From JBBTVO01 sp038058335 (GTDB taxonomy: Bacteria; Patescibacteriota; Microgenomatia; Levybacterales; UBA12049): DNA of 61,853 bases. How positions within the stretch are numbered: the first letter of the stretch is position 1; every line of letters begins with the position of its first letter. Made by a program: the position numbers and the translations under genes. The DNA is taken from assembly GCA_038058335.1 (NCBI GenBank), contig JBBUBI010000033.1, positions 1-61,853 on the forward strand, read 5' to 3'. The notes under the pieces are model-generated. The model saw only the letters and a program-made list of their open reading frames with translations. It did no database searches and was not told the DNA's origin. This document shows positions 1-8,813 of the stretch, piece after piece.

Positions 1-1019
1 AAAAACAATCCCGTCGCTGCTTGCCCTGAGCCTGCCGAAGGGTCAACAACTGTCTCCAAAACTCCACCCGACCGATACGCGATCACAGGAGTTCCCACTC
101 CCATCGCCTCAACCGGCGTAATTCCAAAATCTTCATCTTCCGAGGCAAAAACAAAAGCTTTCGCGTTTTTCATAAGCTCTAATTTCTCTTCATCTGTCAC
201 TTCTCCAAGAAATTCAACTTTTGACTTTTGACTTTTGACTTTTGACTTTATTTCAAGTTCGTATCCTGCAAAACCTCTTCCAAAAACTTTAAGAGGCATA
301 TTTAGCTTCGAAAACGTCTCAACGATCAGATCTATATGCTTTGGCCGAGCCAATCTTCCCCCGGCTAAATAATAGCGTTTAGCGTTTAGTTTTACAGCGT
401 TTAGTTTTTTTTCTTTCAACTCTACGCTATACCCTAATCCACTAGACGCTGTATCCACTGGCGGGTATATCACCGTCGAATCTTTTCTGTAAAACTTCTT
501 AATTCTTCCTGCGACATTCTCTGAATTCGCGATGAAATAGTCTACATTTTGCGAAGATCTGAAATCTACCAATCTTAAAAAGTGATTCGCCAACTCCCCA
601 AAAACCCTAAGAAACAAATTATTTTTCCATTCCCGAGCAGTTGCAAAGCCGTAAAGATATCTTGGAGGAGTATGACAATAACAAATAAGTTTTGCGGATT
701 TTTTATTTAAAACATTGGGATTATAAGCTCCCGTGGCAGATGTAATTATCAAGTCATATTGGGAAAAATCAAATGTTTTGAATACAAAAGGTGCTAATAT
801 ACGAAATGGGCTTATTAACTTTGCTTTCAATGGTAATCCCTGTAAAAATGAAGTTTTAATCTTCCATTTTTCAAATCTTTCCTGATGAGGACCCAGAAAT
901 TCCGGCAAATAGACTGTGGTAAAGATCGGTGCATCCGGAAAAACTTCGTGAAGAACCTCAAGCACTCTTTCCGCTCCCCCATATTCTTTTATATAATCAT
1001 GAACTAATGCTATTCGCAT
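1..1019 (-). CDS. Glycosyltransferase family 4 (GT-B), C-terminus outside window
   Basis: I translated this frame by hand because it runs off the window edge without a stop. It starts MRIALVHDYIKEYGGAERVL, typical of GT4 glycosyltransferases, which use nucleotide sugars to build surface glycans at the cytoplasmic membrane. Near the edge it carries the GT4 donor-binding signature EDFGITPVEAMGVGTPVIA (E-x7-E motif). Two stretches look inserted: a lysine/serine-rich segment encoded by four copies of a 7-nt repeat (217-250), and DPSAGSGQAA near the edge, encoded by a CCTTCGGCAGGCTCAGG-type palindrome. Acceptor and donor cannot be told. The family call is firm; the 3' end is missing. Confidence 0.85.
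   Translation of the reverse strand, partial: MRIALVHDYIKEYGGAERVLEVLHEVFPDAPIFTTVYLPEFLGPHQERFEKWKIKTSFLQGLPLKAKLISPFRILAPFVFKTFDFSQYDLIITSATGAYNPNVLNKKSAKLICYCHTPPRYLYGFATAREWKNNLFLRVFGELANHFLRLVDFRSSQNVDYFIANSENVAGRIKKFYRKDSTVIYPPVDTASSGLGYSVELKEKKLNAVKLNAKRYYLAGGRLARPKHIDLIVETFSKLNMPLKVFGRGFAGYELEIKSKVKSQKSKVEFLGEVTDEEKLELMKNAKAFVFASEDEDFGITPVEAMGVGTPVIAYRSGGVLETVVDPSAGSGQAATGLF
21..46. repeat. REP-like palindrome inserted in frame in the glycosyltransferase
   Basis: CCCTGAGCCTGCCGAAGGGT is an imperfect palindrome of a family that recurs at 2835-2868, 14085-14174, 26470-26490, 26741-26760, 37530-37550 and 57775-57820. Here it is read as DPSAGSGQ within the glycosyltransferase. Confidence 0.7.
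217..250. repeat. Heptanucleotide tandem repeat (ACTTTTG x4) in coding sequence
   Basis: Four exact copies of ACTTTTG plus a partial copy lie inside the glycosyltransferase frame. Because 3 x 7 = 21, three extra copies keep the frame and add seven residues. A looser 7-nt pattern built on GCGTTTA lies in the same gene at about 371-411. Confidence 0.85.
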
Positions 1020-1194
1020 AATAAAATTTCTAATTACTCTAATTTCTAATTAACCTAAATAAATCCCAATTCATTTAACTTTTATATAAATTGAATTAAA
1101 AATCAAGTTTAATTCTTTCTTCAAGATCATATTTGGTATTTAAATTATTGGTCATTGTTTAGAAATTAGGTCAATTAGATTAATTAGGTTAATT
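1020..1194. repeat. AT-rich spacer with 7- and 9-nt periodic motifs
   Basis: No ORF is seen. The spacer is built of degenerate CTAATTTCTAATTA and AATTAGGTT-type units with roughly 9-nt spacing. It resembles the spacer at 32521-32612 and other short-period spacers in the window. Confidence 0.6.
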
Positions 1195-2130
1195 CTAGAT
1201 TAGCTTCATTTGAGCCTCTGAAATTTTATCTATCTTTCCATTTGCTTTGAAAACATCATCAAGTCTCTTTGGCAGCGTCTTGAAGTCATAAGACTCAAGC
1301 GCTTTCTTAAACTCCGCAACATCCAGATTTTTCATGTCACAGGTTGCGAAGTCATATTCAAATGGCGCGTTGACCAGAATTGTCGCGAGCTGATGAGCAA
1401 GTCTTGCGTTCTTTTCACCAACCTCAAGCTTTTTAGCAAGTTTGGGATTTTTAGCCTTAATTTTAGCGATATTTTTATAAATATTCTCAACCGTACCATA
1501 TTCAACAATCAAACCCGAAGCAGTCTTCGGACCGATCCCCGCAACTCCCGGGTAATTATCCGAACTATCTCCCATCAAAGCCTTGAGTTCTATAAACTGC
1601 GAGGCAGGTATGCCGTATTTTTCCTTTACTTTTTCTTCATCAAAAAGTATTACTTCGCTTATTCCCTTAACCGGCGCAATTACTTTAGTCTTATGATTTA
1701 CGAGCTGAAGCATATCACGATCTCCTGTGAGGATATAAACCAAATGACCAGTGCTTTTGGCTTTCTCGGCAATCGTACCGATTACATCATCTGCCTCCAG
1801 CCCGTCGACAGAATATACGGAAATTTTAGCCTTCTCCAAAATGCCCTGAATTATTCCAAATTGGGGTGATAGATCACTCTCCATCGCAGGTCGCTTTGAT
1901 TGGTAATCTTTGAAAAGTTCTTTTCTGAAATTTGGCGCGGGTCTGTCAAAAGCAATTACGAGATGCTCAGGCTTAAGTTCCTGAATTATCTTAAGAACCA
2001 TATTGAAGAATCCCTGAACTGCACCTGTAGGAGTCCCGTCTTTTCTCGTAAGCGGAGGCATTACGTGATAAGCTCTATGCACAATGGCATTCCCATCAAT
2101 CAGCACAAACTTCTCTTCTGGAGTATCCAT
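1195..2130 (-). CDS. 5'-3' exonuclease (Pol I N-terminal domain family)
   Basis: This 311-residue protein matches the free-standing 5'-nuclease domain of DNA polymerase I, the FEN/RNase H-like fold that removes RNA primers and flaps. Visible motifs are LIDGNAIVHRAYH at the N-terminus, the acidic metal-binding cluster DGLEADDVIG, LTGDRDMLQL and LMGDSSDNYPGVAGIGPKTA (helix-hairpin-helix). No polymerase domain follows: the stop comes after the helix-clamp region. The ATG sits 6 nt after a TATAAT box with an extended TGC motif, so the message is probably leaderless. Confidence 0.9.
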   Translation of the reverse strand: MDTPEEKFVLIDGNAIVHRAYHVMPPLTRKDGTPTGAVQGFFNMVLKIIQELKPEHLVIAFDRPAPNFRKELFKDYQSKRPAMESDLSPQFGIIQGILEKAKISVYSVDGLEADDVIGTIAEKAKSTGHLVYILTGDRDMLQLVNHKTKVIAPVKGISEVILFDEEKVKEKYGIPASQFIELKALMGDSSDNYPGVAGIGPKTASGLIVEYGTVENIYKNIAKIKAKNPKLAKKLEVGEKNARLAHQLATILVNAPFEYDFATCDMKNLDVAEFKKALESYDFKTLPKRLDDVFKANGKIDKISEAQMKLI

Positions 2131-2136
2131 GAAGGT

Positions 2137-2145
2137 ATTATAGCA
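2137..2145 (-). promoter_or_regulatory. Extended -10 promoter of the exonuclease gene
   Basis: TGC-TATAAT on the minus strand ends 6 nt before the ATG at 2130. No convincing -35 box is seen. The expected transcription start falls on the start codon. Confidence 0.6.
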
Positions 2146-2169
2146 TCAACTAAATCAGGCTATTAAGAA

Positions 2170-2805
2170 TTAGGAGAGCTTGCGGTAGACGTAAATCATT
2201 GCCATCATCGATGTAGGAATAGTAATCAAAAGTCCTAGACCCAGAAGCATTGCTCCCACAAAATTGATAACTATTAGCAGAAGTCCCAGGACAAATAAAT
2301 TCATCATGTTCCCCTTTGTCATCTCACCGCTTTTTTTAAGCGAGGCCATAATATCAAGGTTTTTATCAACTATCAGTATTCCGTAGAATTGATACTTGAT
2401 AGCCAGATAAATTCCAGGAATTACAAGGAAAATAATACCTACAGCTACCATAAGTCCGTAAAGAATGGATGCTCCAAGATATCGCAGGAGCATTGGATAT
2501 AAAGAGTAAAGATGATGAAAATTTACTGCTTTGCCATCATGAAGATCAAGAAGTATCTTTGTCATTCCGATCTGAACAAGAATTGACACTATTGCAGATA
2601 CGATACTCATCAAAACTGCCAAGCCTGATGTATTATCTTCTCCAGTAAACATTCCCGATATAACATTTATAACCAAAAGAACTGCTCCGAGTTTTATAAA
2701 AGTGACTAAATTTTCCTTGAAGAATTTAAAACCCATGCTAATCGCCTCAACAGGAGAAAAGGGTTTTGAATTAGATGACTGAGCTGGTGAAGCTTCGCTT
2801 GACAC
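2170..2805 (-). CDS. Polytopic membrane protein, unknown function
   Basis: The 211-residue product has a soluble N-terminal tail of about 25 residues, then an amphipathic segment (GFKFFKENLVTFIKLGAVLL) and about five further hydrophobic helices. It vaguely resembles the glycerophosphodiesterase-associated or YciC-type membrane domain families; the match is by appearance only. The annotated start is a GTG only 2 nt after AGGA, which is too close for a normal ribosome site, so the true start could be the later ATG at GFKFF. It lies downstream of ftsH, separated by a palindrome. Confidence 0.6.
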   Translation of the reverse strand: MSSEASPAQSSNSKPFSPVEAISMGFKFFKENLVTFIKLGAVLLVINVISGMFTGEDNTSGLAVLMSIVSAIVSILVQIGMTKILLDLHDGKAVNFHHLYSLYPMLLRYLGASILYGLMVAVGIIFLVIPGIYLAIKYQFYGILIVDKNLDIMASLKKSGEMTKGNMMNLFVLGLLLIVINFVGAMLLGLGLLITIPTSMMAMIYVYRKLS

Positions 2806-2834
2806 TTCCTACAGTATTTCAAAGGCAAGATATG

Positions 2835-2868
2835 TTGTCAACCCTGAGTTTAATCGAAGGGTCAACAA
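2835..2868. repeat. Intergenic copy of the REP-like palindrome
   Basis: TTGTCAACCCT and AGGGTCAACAA form an inverted repeat around GAGTTTAATCGA. It lies between the ftsH stop and the next gene, where the transcript could fold into a hairpin. No U-tract makes it a standard terminator. Confidence 0.65.
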
Positions 2869-2887
2869 GAGTTAAGTTTTGAAGCAA

Positions 2888-4756
2888 TTAGGATTTGACA
2901 GTAGCAAGAACTAACCTATTTATACTTTTCTTAGGTCCTATTAATCTTTCAAATTCTTCAGATTCTATTGTCTCTTTTATAAGTAGCTCTGCAGCGAGAA
3001 CATCGAGCTTGCTTCGAAGCTTTTTTAGAATCTCTACTGCTTTCTTGTACCCTGCTTGTGTAATTTTCTGAACCTCGGAGTCAATCCTTGATGCCATTTC
3101 ATCTGAGATATTTGACTGCTCGCCAAAATATCTCTTTCTTTCTCCATCAAGATTCATTGGCCCCAAATCACTCATTCCATACTCGACCACCATAGTACGC
3201 GCTACCTCAGTTGCCTTGGCAATATCATCAGACGCACCTGTTGTCTCCTCATCAAAAATTAGATTCTCAGCAGCTCTGCCTCCAAGCATTACGCTTATCT
3301 GCTCTATCAATCTGGTTTTAGTTTCATGCACATGCTCAGTGGGCTCCATCATCGTGTGCCCGAGCGACATTCCTCTTGAGACGATTGAAATTCTATGCAC
3401 TGGATCCATGTGAGGCATTTCCCATGAGACAAGCGCGTGTCCTGCTTCATGATACGCGGTCATTTGTTTATCTTCTTCAGACTGAAGTCTTTTCTTCTCA
3501 GGTCCCAACTTAACCTTGGTTGCAGCTTCTTCAATATCGCTCATGTCGATTGCTTTTTTATTAAGACGCGCTGCTAATATTGCTGCCTCATTAAGCATGT
3601 TCTCCAGATCGGCACCTGAAAATCCTACAGTTCTTCTGGCAGCTTTTTCCCAGTCAACTTTTTTCTCAAAAGGCTTGCCTCTGGCGTGAATCGCAAGTAT
3701 CGCTTTTCTTCCTTCGATATCCGGCATATCAAGCAAAACTCTCCTATCGAATCTTCCAGGACGTACAAGCGCCGGATCCAAAACATCGGGCCTATTTGTC
3801 GCGGCCATAACTATTAATTGCTCTGTCGGCGTAAAACCATCCATTTCAACAAGAATCTGATTTAAAGTCTGTTCGCGTTCATCATGTCCGCCCATAAATC
3901 CTGCTCCTCTTTGCCTTCCAATTGCATCAACTTCATCGATAAAAATTATTGCAGGCTGGGCTTTTTTCGCAGTGTTAAACAAATCTCTTACACGAGACGC
4001 ACCCACTCCAACCAGCATTTCCATAAATTCAGAGCCTGCCATTGAGAAAAACGGCACGTTTGCTTCCCCAGCTGTCGCACGTGCAAGAAGCGTTTTTCCG
4101 GTACCTGAGGGGCCTACCATAAGAACTCCCTTGGGAGTTCGTGCTCCCATTGCCTTGTATTTCCCCGGATTTTTGAGGAAATCTACAATCTCTGTCAGCT
4201 CTTGCTTTGCCTCATCTACTCCTGCAACATCTGCGAATCTGATCCTAGGTGTATCTTTTGAGAAAAGCTTGGCGCGGGATTGCCCGAATGAAAAAATGTT
4301 TTCCTGAGCTCCCCTTGCCTGACGAAAAATAAACCAGAAAAACGCTACCATAAGAAGAATCGGAATTACGGACGAAAGAATATTTATCCAGTTGTTCATG
4401 CTCGTCTCATCCTTCACGACGACTTTGGTCTTCTCCAGTGAAACTCCTGCATCTGAAAACAGCTGATAAATATTTGACCCCGGTTCTTTAAACGCCTGAA
4501 TATTCTTATCTCCCTGCTTAACTGTCAATTTATTATCGGTAATCGTAATCTCTTTTACTTTACCTGCTTTGACATCCTTGACAATTTGCGAAACTGGTAC
4601 GGTGTCTGCTGGTTCTTGAGGCTGGGTTGCACCCAAAACGAAAAATCCTACTGTAAGAATCAAGAATCCATAGAGGACGAGATTTTTCCAGGAAGTATCT
4701 ATTGTGAATCTGCCGATCTTGCGTTTTGTGCTTTTCTTTTTTGGAGAGCTAGCCAT
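2888..4756 (-). CDS. ftsH: ATP-dependent zinc metalloprotease FtsH
   Basis: This membrane-anchored AAA+ protease degrades misfolded and regulatory membrane proteins. The 622 residues show transmembrane helices at about 25-43 and 125-144 flanking a periplasmic domain, Walker A GPSGTGKT (215-222), Walker B FIDEVDAIG, the second region of homology TNRPDVLDPALVRPGRFDR, and the zinc site HEAGH in AYHEAGHALVSWE. Length and order match bacterial FtsH; the C-terminal tail is short. A TTGCAA-16-TATAAT promoter with extended TGC lies directly upstream and suggests a leaderless message. Confidence 0.97.
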   Translation of the reverse strand: MASSPKKKSTKRKIGRFTIDTSWKNLVLYGFLILTVGFFVLGATQPQEPADTVPVSQIVKDVKAGKVKEITITDNKLTVKQGDKNIQAFKEPGSNIYQLFSDAGVSLEKTKVVVKDETSMNNWINILSSVIPILLMVAFFWFIFRQARGAQENIFSFGQSRAKLFSKDTPRIRFADVAGVDEAKQELTEIVDFLKNPGKYKAMGARTPKGVLMVGPSGTGKTLLARATAGEANVPFFSMAGSEFMEMLVGVGASRVRDLFNTAKKAQPAIIFIDEVDAIGRQRGAGFMGGHDEREQTLNQILVEMDGFTPTEQLIVMAATNRPDVLDPALVRPGRFDRRVLLDMPDIEGRKAILAIHARGKPFEKKVDWEKAARRTVGFSGADLENMLNEAAILAARLNKKAIDMSDIEEAATKVKLGPEKKRLQSEEDKQMTAYHEAGHALVSWEMPHMDPVHRISIVSRGMSLGHTMMEPTEHVHETKTRLIEQISVMLGGRAAENLIFDEETTGASDDIAKATEVARTMVVEYGMSDLGPMNLDGERKRYFGEQSNISDEMASRIDSEVQKITQAGYKKAVEILKKLRSKLDVLAAELLIKETIESEEFERLIGPKKSINRLVLATVKS

Positions 4757-4764
4757 TGTGGGAA

Positions 4765-4792
4765 ATTATAGCATAAACGAGGCTATTTGCAA
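4765..4792 (-). promoter_or_regulatory. ftsH promoter
   Basis: TTGCAA, a 16-bp spacer ending in TGC, and TATAAT on the minus strand. The -10 ends 8 nt before the ftsH ATG, so almost no 5' leader is expected. Confidence 0.7.
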
Positions 4793-4827
4793 AGTGTAAT
4801 TGTTCATACAAATAGCAATGCTACTAA

Positions 4828-5307
4828 TTATTTATCCCGCGAATTCTCCCAGGGGAATATTACTTCACTCACTACTTCGTTTTGAACGACAAAATCCGGA
4901 CTTACTTCCGAAAAATCCCTAGTAAAGTAACAGGCGAGTTTTACATTTGCTCCATGCTCTTCGAGAAATTCTTTGGAAACAACCGCACTTTTTCCAGTTT
5001 CAAGCATGTCTTCAACAAGTAGTATGTTTTTGCCTTTTAAGGAATCTGTATTTATATGAGAGTTGTCTCCCATAACTCTACCATTTCCATCCGCGGTTCT
5101 TTTAACATCAATTCCAGTAAATGGAGCCCATTCCATTCTTAAAGACAAATATATGGCTGGAAACCAACCGCCTCTTGATATACCCATTGTATAATCTGGT
5201 TGGAAGCCTGACCCGTTAATTTGCTCAGCCAATATTCTCGTATATCCTTCTACATCTTCGTAGGTTGGCTTCTCAGGGATATAAAATTTTTCTCGCTCAG
5301 TTGCCAT
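4828..5307 (-). CDS. Phosphoribosyltransferase (xanthine/hypoxanthine-guanine type)
   Basis: This 159-residue type I phosphoribosyltransferase would attach a purine base to PRPP. The PRPP-binding loop is ILLVEDMLETGKS (about residues 98-110), and the pyrophosphate-binding stretch ISRGGWFPA lies near residue 44. It resembles Gpt/Hpt-like salvage enzymes, in keeping with the base scavenging expected of a reduced genome. Substrate is not determined. The ATG lies 6 nt after an extended -10 (TGTTATAAT), another probably leaderless gene. Confidence 0.8.
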   Translation of the reverse strand: MATEREKFYIPEKPTYEDVEGYTRILAEQINGSGFQPDYTMGISRGGWFPAIYLSLRMEWAPFTGIDVKRTADGNGRVMGDNSHINTDSLKGKNILLVEDMLETGKSAVVSKEFLEEHGANVKLACYFTRDFSEVSPDFVVQNEVVSEVIFPWENSRDK

Positions 5308-5313
5308 GGGAGG

Positions 5314-5340
5314 ATTATAACAAATTTGTTAGTATCTCAA
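5314..5340 (-). promoter_or_regulatory. Promoter of the phosphoribosyltransferase gene
   Basis: TTGAGA, a 15-bp spacer ending in TGT, and TATAAT on the minus strand. The -10 ends 6 nt before the ATG. The spacing is short, but the extended -10 is good. Confidence 0.55.
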
Positions 5341-5377
5341 AATGAAATTCTGAACTATAAACCTGAACTCTAGATTC

Positions 5378-6352
5378 TCAAGACAGTCCCATTTTTTCCC
5401 TCACTTCTTTTACAGTTTTTCTTGCCACTTCTCTTGCTTTTTCATTTCCCTCTTTTATGACTTTATCTACAAATTCTGAATCTGCTTCCAACTCCTGTCT
5501 TTTCTTCTGAATCGGTTCAAGATCCTTATAAATTGCCTCTGTAATATGATCTTTAAGCTCTACGAACTGCAAGCTTCCGCTTTCATACTTTTTCTCAAAT
5601 TCACTCAAGGAATCTGGCGAAAAAAGCTTGAGAAAAGTAAAAAGAGTCTTAAGTCCTTCAGATTTCTCACCTCCGCTTGCATCAGCCGTCGGAACAGAAC
5701 GAATCTTTTTTCTTATTGTCTCCAAATCATCCGTCAGATTTATAAAGCTTCCCTCGACGCTTTTACTCATTTTCCCTTCTCCTGATAGAGAAGGTACATA
5801 CTTTCCTTCGGTTTTAAAACTCACAGGCTGCGGAAAATTTGTCTTGTAATCCTGGTTAAATCTTCTTGCTATCTCACGAGCCACTTCTAGATGAGGCTCT
5901 TGATCAATTCCTACAGGCACGCTCTCGGCTTTATAAATTAAAATATCAGCCGCCATAAGTACCGGATAATTAAGAAGCGCCATGGTCGCGTGCTCTGGAT
6001 ATTGCTTCACCTTATCTTTAAAAGTAGGCAAATGCTGCATCTTGGCAATTGTGACAACTGATGATAGATAAAAAGCAAACTCAATATGCTCAGGTACTTC
6101 TGACTGCTGGAATATAATTGATTTTTCAGGATCAAGACCTGCTGCAAGATAATCTATAATTACTTCCCTTCTGTTTTTTCTAAGTTCTCCAACATTGTAC
6201 GGAGTAGTAATCGTGTGAACGTCCGCAACCATATAAAAAGTCTCGTAATCAGGATCGTTTTGAAGCTCAAGCATACCCTTTACAGCACCTAAATAATTAC
6301 CAAGATGCAATCTCCCCGTCGCCCTAATTCCAGAAAGCACTCTCTTCTTCAT
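5378..6352 (-). CDS. trpS: Tryptophanyl-tRNA synthetase
   Basis: This class I aminoacyl-tRNA synthetase charges tRNA-Trp. The 324 residues show the HIGH-type motif HLGN (16-19) within GRLHLGNYLGAV and the KMSKS loop (194-198), with the usual TrpS length. Its ATG overlaps the stop of the upstream 138-residue gene by 4 nt (ATGA) and is preceded by an AGGAAGG ribosome site. It is therefore translationally coupled as the third gene of a group starting at 8438. A TrpR-type repressor lies just upstream of that group. Confidence 0.97.
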   Translation of the reverse strand: MKKRVLSGIRATGRLHLGNYLGAVKGMLELQNDPDYETFYMVADVHTITTPYNVGELRKNRREVIIDYLAAGLDPEKSIIFQQSEVPEHIEFAFYLSSVVTIAKMQHLPTFKDKVKQYPEHATMALLNYPVLMAADILIYKAESVPVGIDQEPHLEVAREIARRFNQDYKTNFPQPVSFKTEGKYVPSLSGEGKMSKSVEGSFINLTDDLETIRKKIRSVPTADASGGEKSEGLKTLFTFLKLFSPDSLSEFEKKYESGSLQFVELKDHITEAIYKDLEPIQKKRQELEADSEFVDKVIKEGNEKAREVARKTVKEVREKMGLS

Positions 6353-6765
6353 TTTTTCCTTCCTTTCTTAGATACAGAGCTAAAATATGATAAAAATGCC
6401 TCGATCAGTTGCTTATATGAACTTTGGAAAAACATATCATCTACACCAAAGAATAGCAACTTACCGTCTATAATAATTAAACGCTGGTAATAATTTATAT
6501 CTGCTTCGTATCTAAATATATAATTTTTTGAATTAAATTTATACATAAAGTTAATTTGATTATATTCCTCTTTGGTTCCAAATCCAAGTCTTTTTACTAA
6601 AATCCCTTGCTGTACTTTCTTCTGCAAGAGCGTGTGATATGATCTTGGTAAGGGATTTTCTATCTCTTCTGAGAGTAACATCGTTACGATAATTTCTTTG
6701 TTTGCTTTCTTAACTTCTTTTCTGACACATTCTACAATCTTCTTCCTATCTATAGATTTAATCAT
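6349..6765 (-). CDS. Unknown protein, weakly PLD/TrmB sensor-like
   Basis: This 138-residue protein is not firmly recognised. Segments such as KEIIVTMLLSEEI and QRLIIIDGKLLFFGVDD recall the half-domain of phospholipase D-like folds found as sensors behind TrmB-type regulators (a beta strand ending in an h-D-G-x6-G pattern). The catalytic H-x-K-x4-D is not present. It lies between the 556-residue gene (2-nt gap) and trpS (4-nt overlap), so it belongs to the same transcript. An AGGA ribosome site precedes the ATG. Confidence 0.5.
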   Translation of the reverse strand: MIKSIDRKKIVECVRKEVKKANKEIIVTMLLSEEIENPLPRSYHTLLQKKVQQGILVKRLGFGTKEEYNQINFMYKFNSKNYIFRYEADINYYQRLIIIDGKLLFFGVDDMFFQSSYKQLIEAFLSYFSSVSKKGRKK

Positions 6766-6767
6766 AA

Positions 6768-8438
6768 TTATTTCCTCACAAACATAAATCTAAATACAGC
6801 TAGTCTCGGTCCATCATTTCCCTCCATTATTGCATCTGAGGACTGAAATGGTAAGGGTATTGCAGTCAAGCTTGTAATTCTTTTCTCTTTTCTTCTTTCA
6901 TTCTCTACCGCTTTATAAACTTCAAAAAAACTCCTTATATCATACCTAAAAGTTGGAATATAATTATCGCTGTCATTAATCGCAAAATACACAATATCTG
7001 AGTCAATGCCTCCTTGTTTCATTGCATTTTGAATTGCCAAGTATTTTGCATAGACACCTTCTCTTTTATCCATTGTCTGTGGCTCAATTATATTTAGAAA
7101 CTTTGAAAGGATTGGTTCATCTATCTTTTTTCTTTCAAAGGTCGTTGCTTCTTTTTCAAAAAGCTTGATAAACGGATCGGGGTAGCATTGAATCTCTCCA
7201 ATAGCAACCCGCGAGAGCAACGATTCGTAACCATTTGCTTCTGGCGATACATTAAGTAAAACTATCGAACATCCGTTTGGCAATTCAGCAATATTGCCCA
7301 AAGAGGATACCGAAATACTCTTGTCTCTAGATAATAGTCCTCTTTTAATTGCTTGTACCTCTAAAATTTCTAGCGTATCTTCGCAGTTTTGTAATACTTC
7401 ATCGCGTGTAATAATAATGACATCTCCATTTGTCTGATCCGCAATAGTATTAAGAACTACTTCTTTAATCTTATTGCTAATATCCTGAATTGATCGTAGT
7501 GTTTCATTTGGATTGGATTTTTCAATTTCCGTAAGGAACATGCCCAAATCTGGAATATTTATTCTTTCTATATCAAAGCTTCCATCTTTTCTTATTAATA
7601 TATCCGGCTGGAAATATAATAAACTGGAATTTTTTATTGTGCTTAAATCTTCTATTTCATAAGCCCTTGTAATAGCATCCTTTATGCTCAATCCTGATTT
7701 AAAAGATAATTTTGCAGCAAATGCTAATTGCTCAACTCTCGCTACCACTTCACTTGTCTTAGTAGATATTCTATCCGCTAGATCCCCTCCAATAATTACG
7801 TCATCTTCAACTTGTACTGGGCGGAAAAAGAAAAGCTCCTGCCTTCCCACACCCGCACGTCTGGTCGTTTCAATATCGTTAAGTTCCCCAACTTGTCGAA
7901 TTTTAGCTATTATCTGATATGCTTCCCTATAACTTCCTCGCTGATATTGCACTTGAACCTCAGCAAATAAATCTTGCATAAACCGTTGCGTCTCCAAAGA
8001 CGCACAGCTTAATCTTTTTTTTAAAAATTCTTCAGGCAAAGCGACTCCGTCTTCCCTTAATATTCTTCCTTTTAAAGAATCTCCCTTAGATTCATCAATA
8101 CGGAAATATCCTACATTGCCAGCAGGACCTTGATCTGTTTTAATAGACGGTCGATAAATACCCAGACGACGAAAAGCTGTGCGCATTGCTACTTCATCTT
8201 GTGGGAAAAAGGCTACGCGGAAAGGGAGAGGTGGTTTTTCTTTAAATGCCGCAAATGCTCTGCTCGTTTCAAAAGCAGCATCAGGATTATTTGGAGAATC
8301 TATAAGTGGTTTTGCCACCTGATATATATGATCGATACTTGCACCAGCAGTTTTTATTCTGCCTCCTGCCATCACCATACTATACTGCTCGGCAATTTTT
8401 TCTGTTTCTTTAGTAATAATTCTGTTTCGTTCTGTCAT
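6768..8438 (-). CDS. Conserved-looking hypothetical protein, 556 aa
   Basis: I do not recognise this family. It is a soluble mixed alpha/beta protein without signal peptide or membrane helix. Features are an N-terminal helical part, a stretch PDILIRKDGSFDIERINIPD (about 280-299), and a later strand-rich part with IIITRDEVLQ and SIVLLNVSPE. The order of an acidic strand followed by a strand-turn with N-P-D resembles some ATP-grasp-like ligases, but no nucleotide-binding signature can be shown. It is first in the unit leading to trpS, directly after a hairpin with a U-tract that may control it. Confidence 0.55.
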   Translation of the reverse strand: MTERNRIITKETEKIAEQYSMVMAGGRIKTAGASIDHIYQVAKPLIDSPNNPDAAFETSRAFAAFKEKPPLPFRVAFFPQDEVAMRTAFRRLGIYRPSIKTDQGPAGNVGYFRIDESKGDSLKGRILREDGVALPEEFLKKRLSCASLETQRFMQDLFAEVQVQYQRGSYREAYQIIAKIRQVGELNDIETTRRAGVGRQELFFFRPVQVEDDVIIGGDLADRISTKTSEVVARVEQLAFAAKLSFKSGLSIKDAITRAYEIEDLSTIKNSSLLYFQPDILIRKDGSFDIERINIPDLGMFLTEIEKSNPNETLRSIQDISNKIKEVVLNTIADQTNGDVIIITRDEVLQNCEDTLEILEVQAIKRGLLSRDKSISVSSLGNIAELPNGCSIVLLNVSPEANGYESLLSRVAIGEIQCYPDPFIKLFEKEATTFERKKIDEPILSKFLNIIEPQTMDKREGVYAKYLAIQNAMKQGGIDSDIVYFAINDSDNYIPTFRYDIRSFFEVYKAVENERRKEKRITSLTAIPLPFQSSDAIMEGNDGPRLAVFRFMFVRK

Positions 8439-8449
8439 ATTTTTCCATC

Positions 8450-8472
8450 AAAAAACCTCCCTATTGGGAGGC
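8450..8472 (-). terminator. Intrinsic terminator in the leader before the 556-aa gene and trpS
   Basis: On the minus strand GCCTCCC-AATA-GGGAGGT is followed by TTTTTT. It lies between the trpR-like gene and the 556-residue gene, only about 12 nt before the latter's ATG. It can end the trpR transcript or act as an attenuator for the following unit. Confidence 0.75.
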
Positions 8473-8509
8473 TTGTTTCTTAAAATAGATTTCTCTATCT
8501 CACCACAAC

Positions 8510-8529
8510 TACCTCCCGCTAAGGAGGTA
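8510..8529 (-). promoter_or_regulatory. Upstream hairpin that could compete with the terminator
   Basis: TACCTCC-TTAGCG-GGAGGTA forms a perfect stem 38 nt before the terminator. Its GGGAGG arm is also complementary to the CCTCCC arm of the terminator, so the two structures could be mutually exclusive, as in attenuators. No T-box signature and no run of Trp codons was found in the leader. Confidence 0.45.
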
Positions 8530-8557
8530 CTGCCATGAACTAATAACTTTTAAAGAA

Positions 8558-8812
8558 TTAAACATTTTTAAATCTGCCTTTCTGTAATTCCCTTGATCCT
8601 CTTGTCACCGTAGCAACACCAACGTGCATCTTGTCGGCTATATCATGATGAGATATTCCTTTTTTAATCATTTTTACAATCTTCAAGCGAGTAGGAATCT
8701 CAATCAATTCTTTTGGTGTAAAGATGCCTTCCAAAAAATCCGCCATCTCATCTCTCCCCCTAATTTTTAAAAGTGTATCCACCAAATCATTAAACTCTCT
8801 AGTTGATATCAT
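8558..8812 (-). CDS. TrpR/YerC-type transcriptional repressor
   Basis: This 84-residue helical protein belongs to the Trp repressor superfamily. The helix-turn-helix covers about residues 50-75, with VGVATVTRGSRELQ closely matching the recognition helix of TrpR (GIATITRGS). In TrpR, tryptophan binding enables operator binding; YerC/YecD relatives have less clear ligands. The next downstream genes on the same strand end in trpS. The promoter has a palindrome across the -10, suggesting autoregulation, and the ATG is at the predicted transcription start. Confidence 0.85.
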   Translation of the reverse strand: MISTREFNDLVDTLLKIRGRDEMADFLEGIFTPKELIEIPTRLKIVKMIKKGISHHDIADKMHVGVATVTRGSRELQKGRFKNV

Positions 8813-8813
8813 T

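Noticed and set aside
8450..8557. A T-box riboswitch for the trpS unit
   Set aside because: No AGGGTGGNACCGCG-type antiterminator or Trp specifier loop is visible in the leader.
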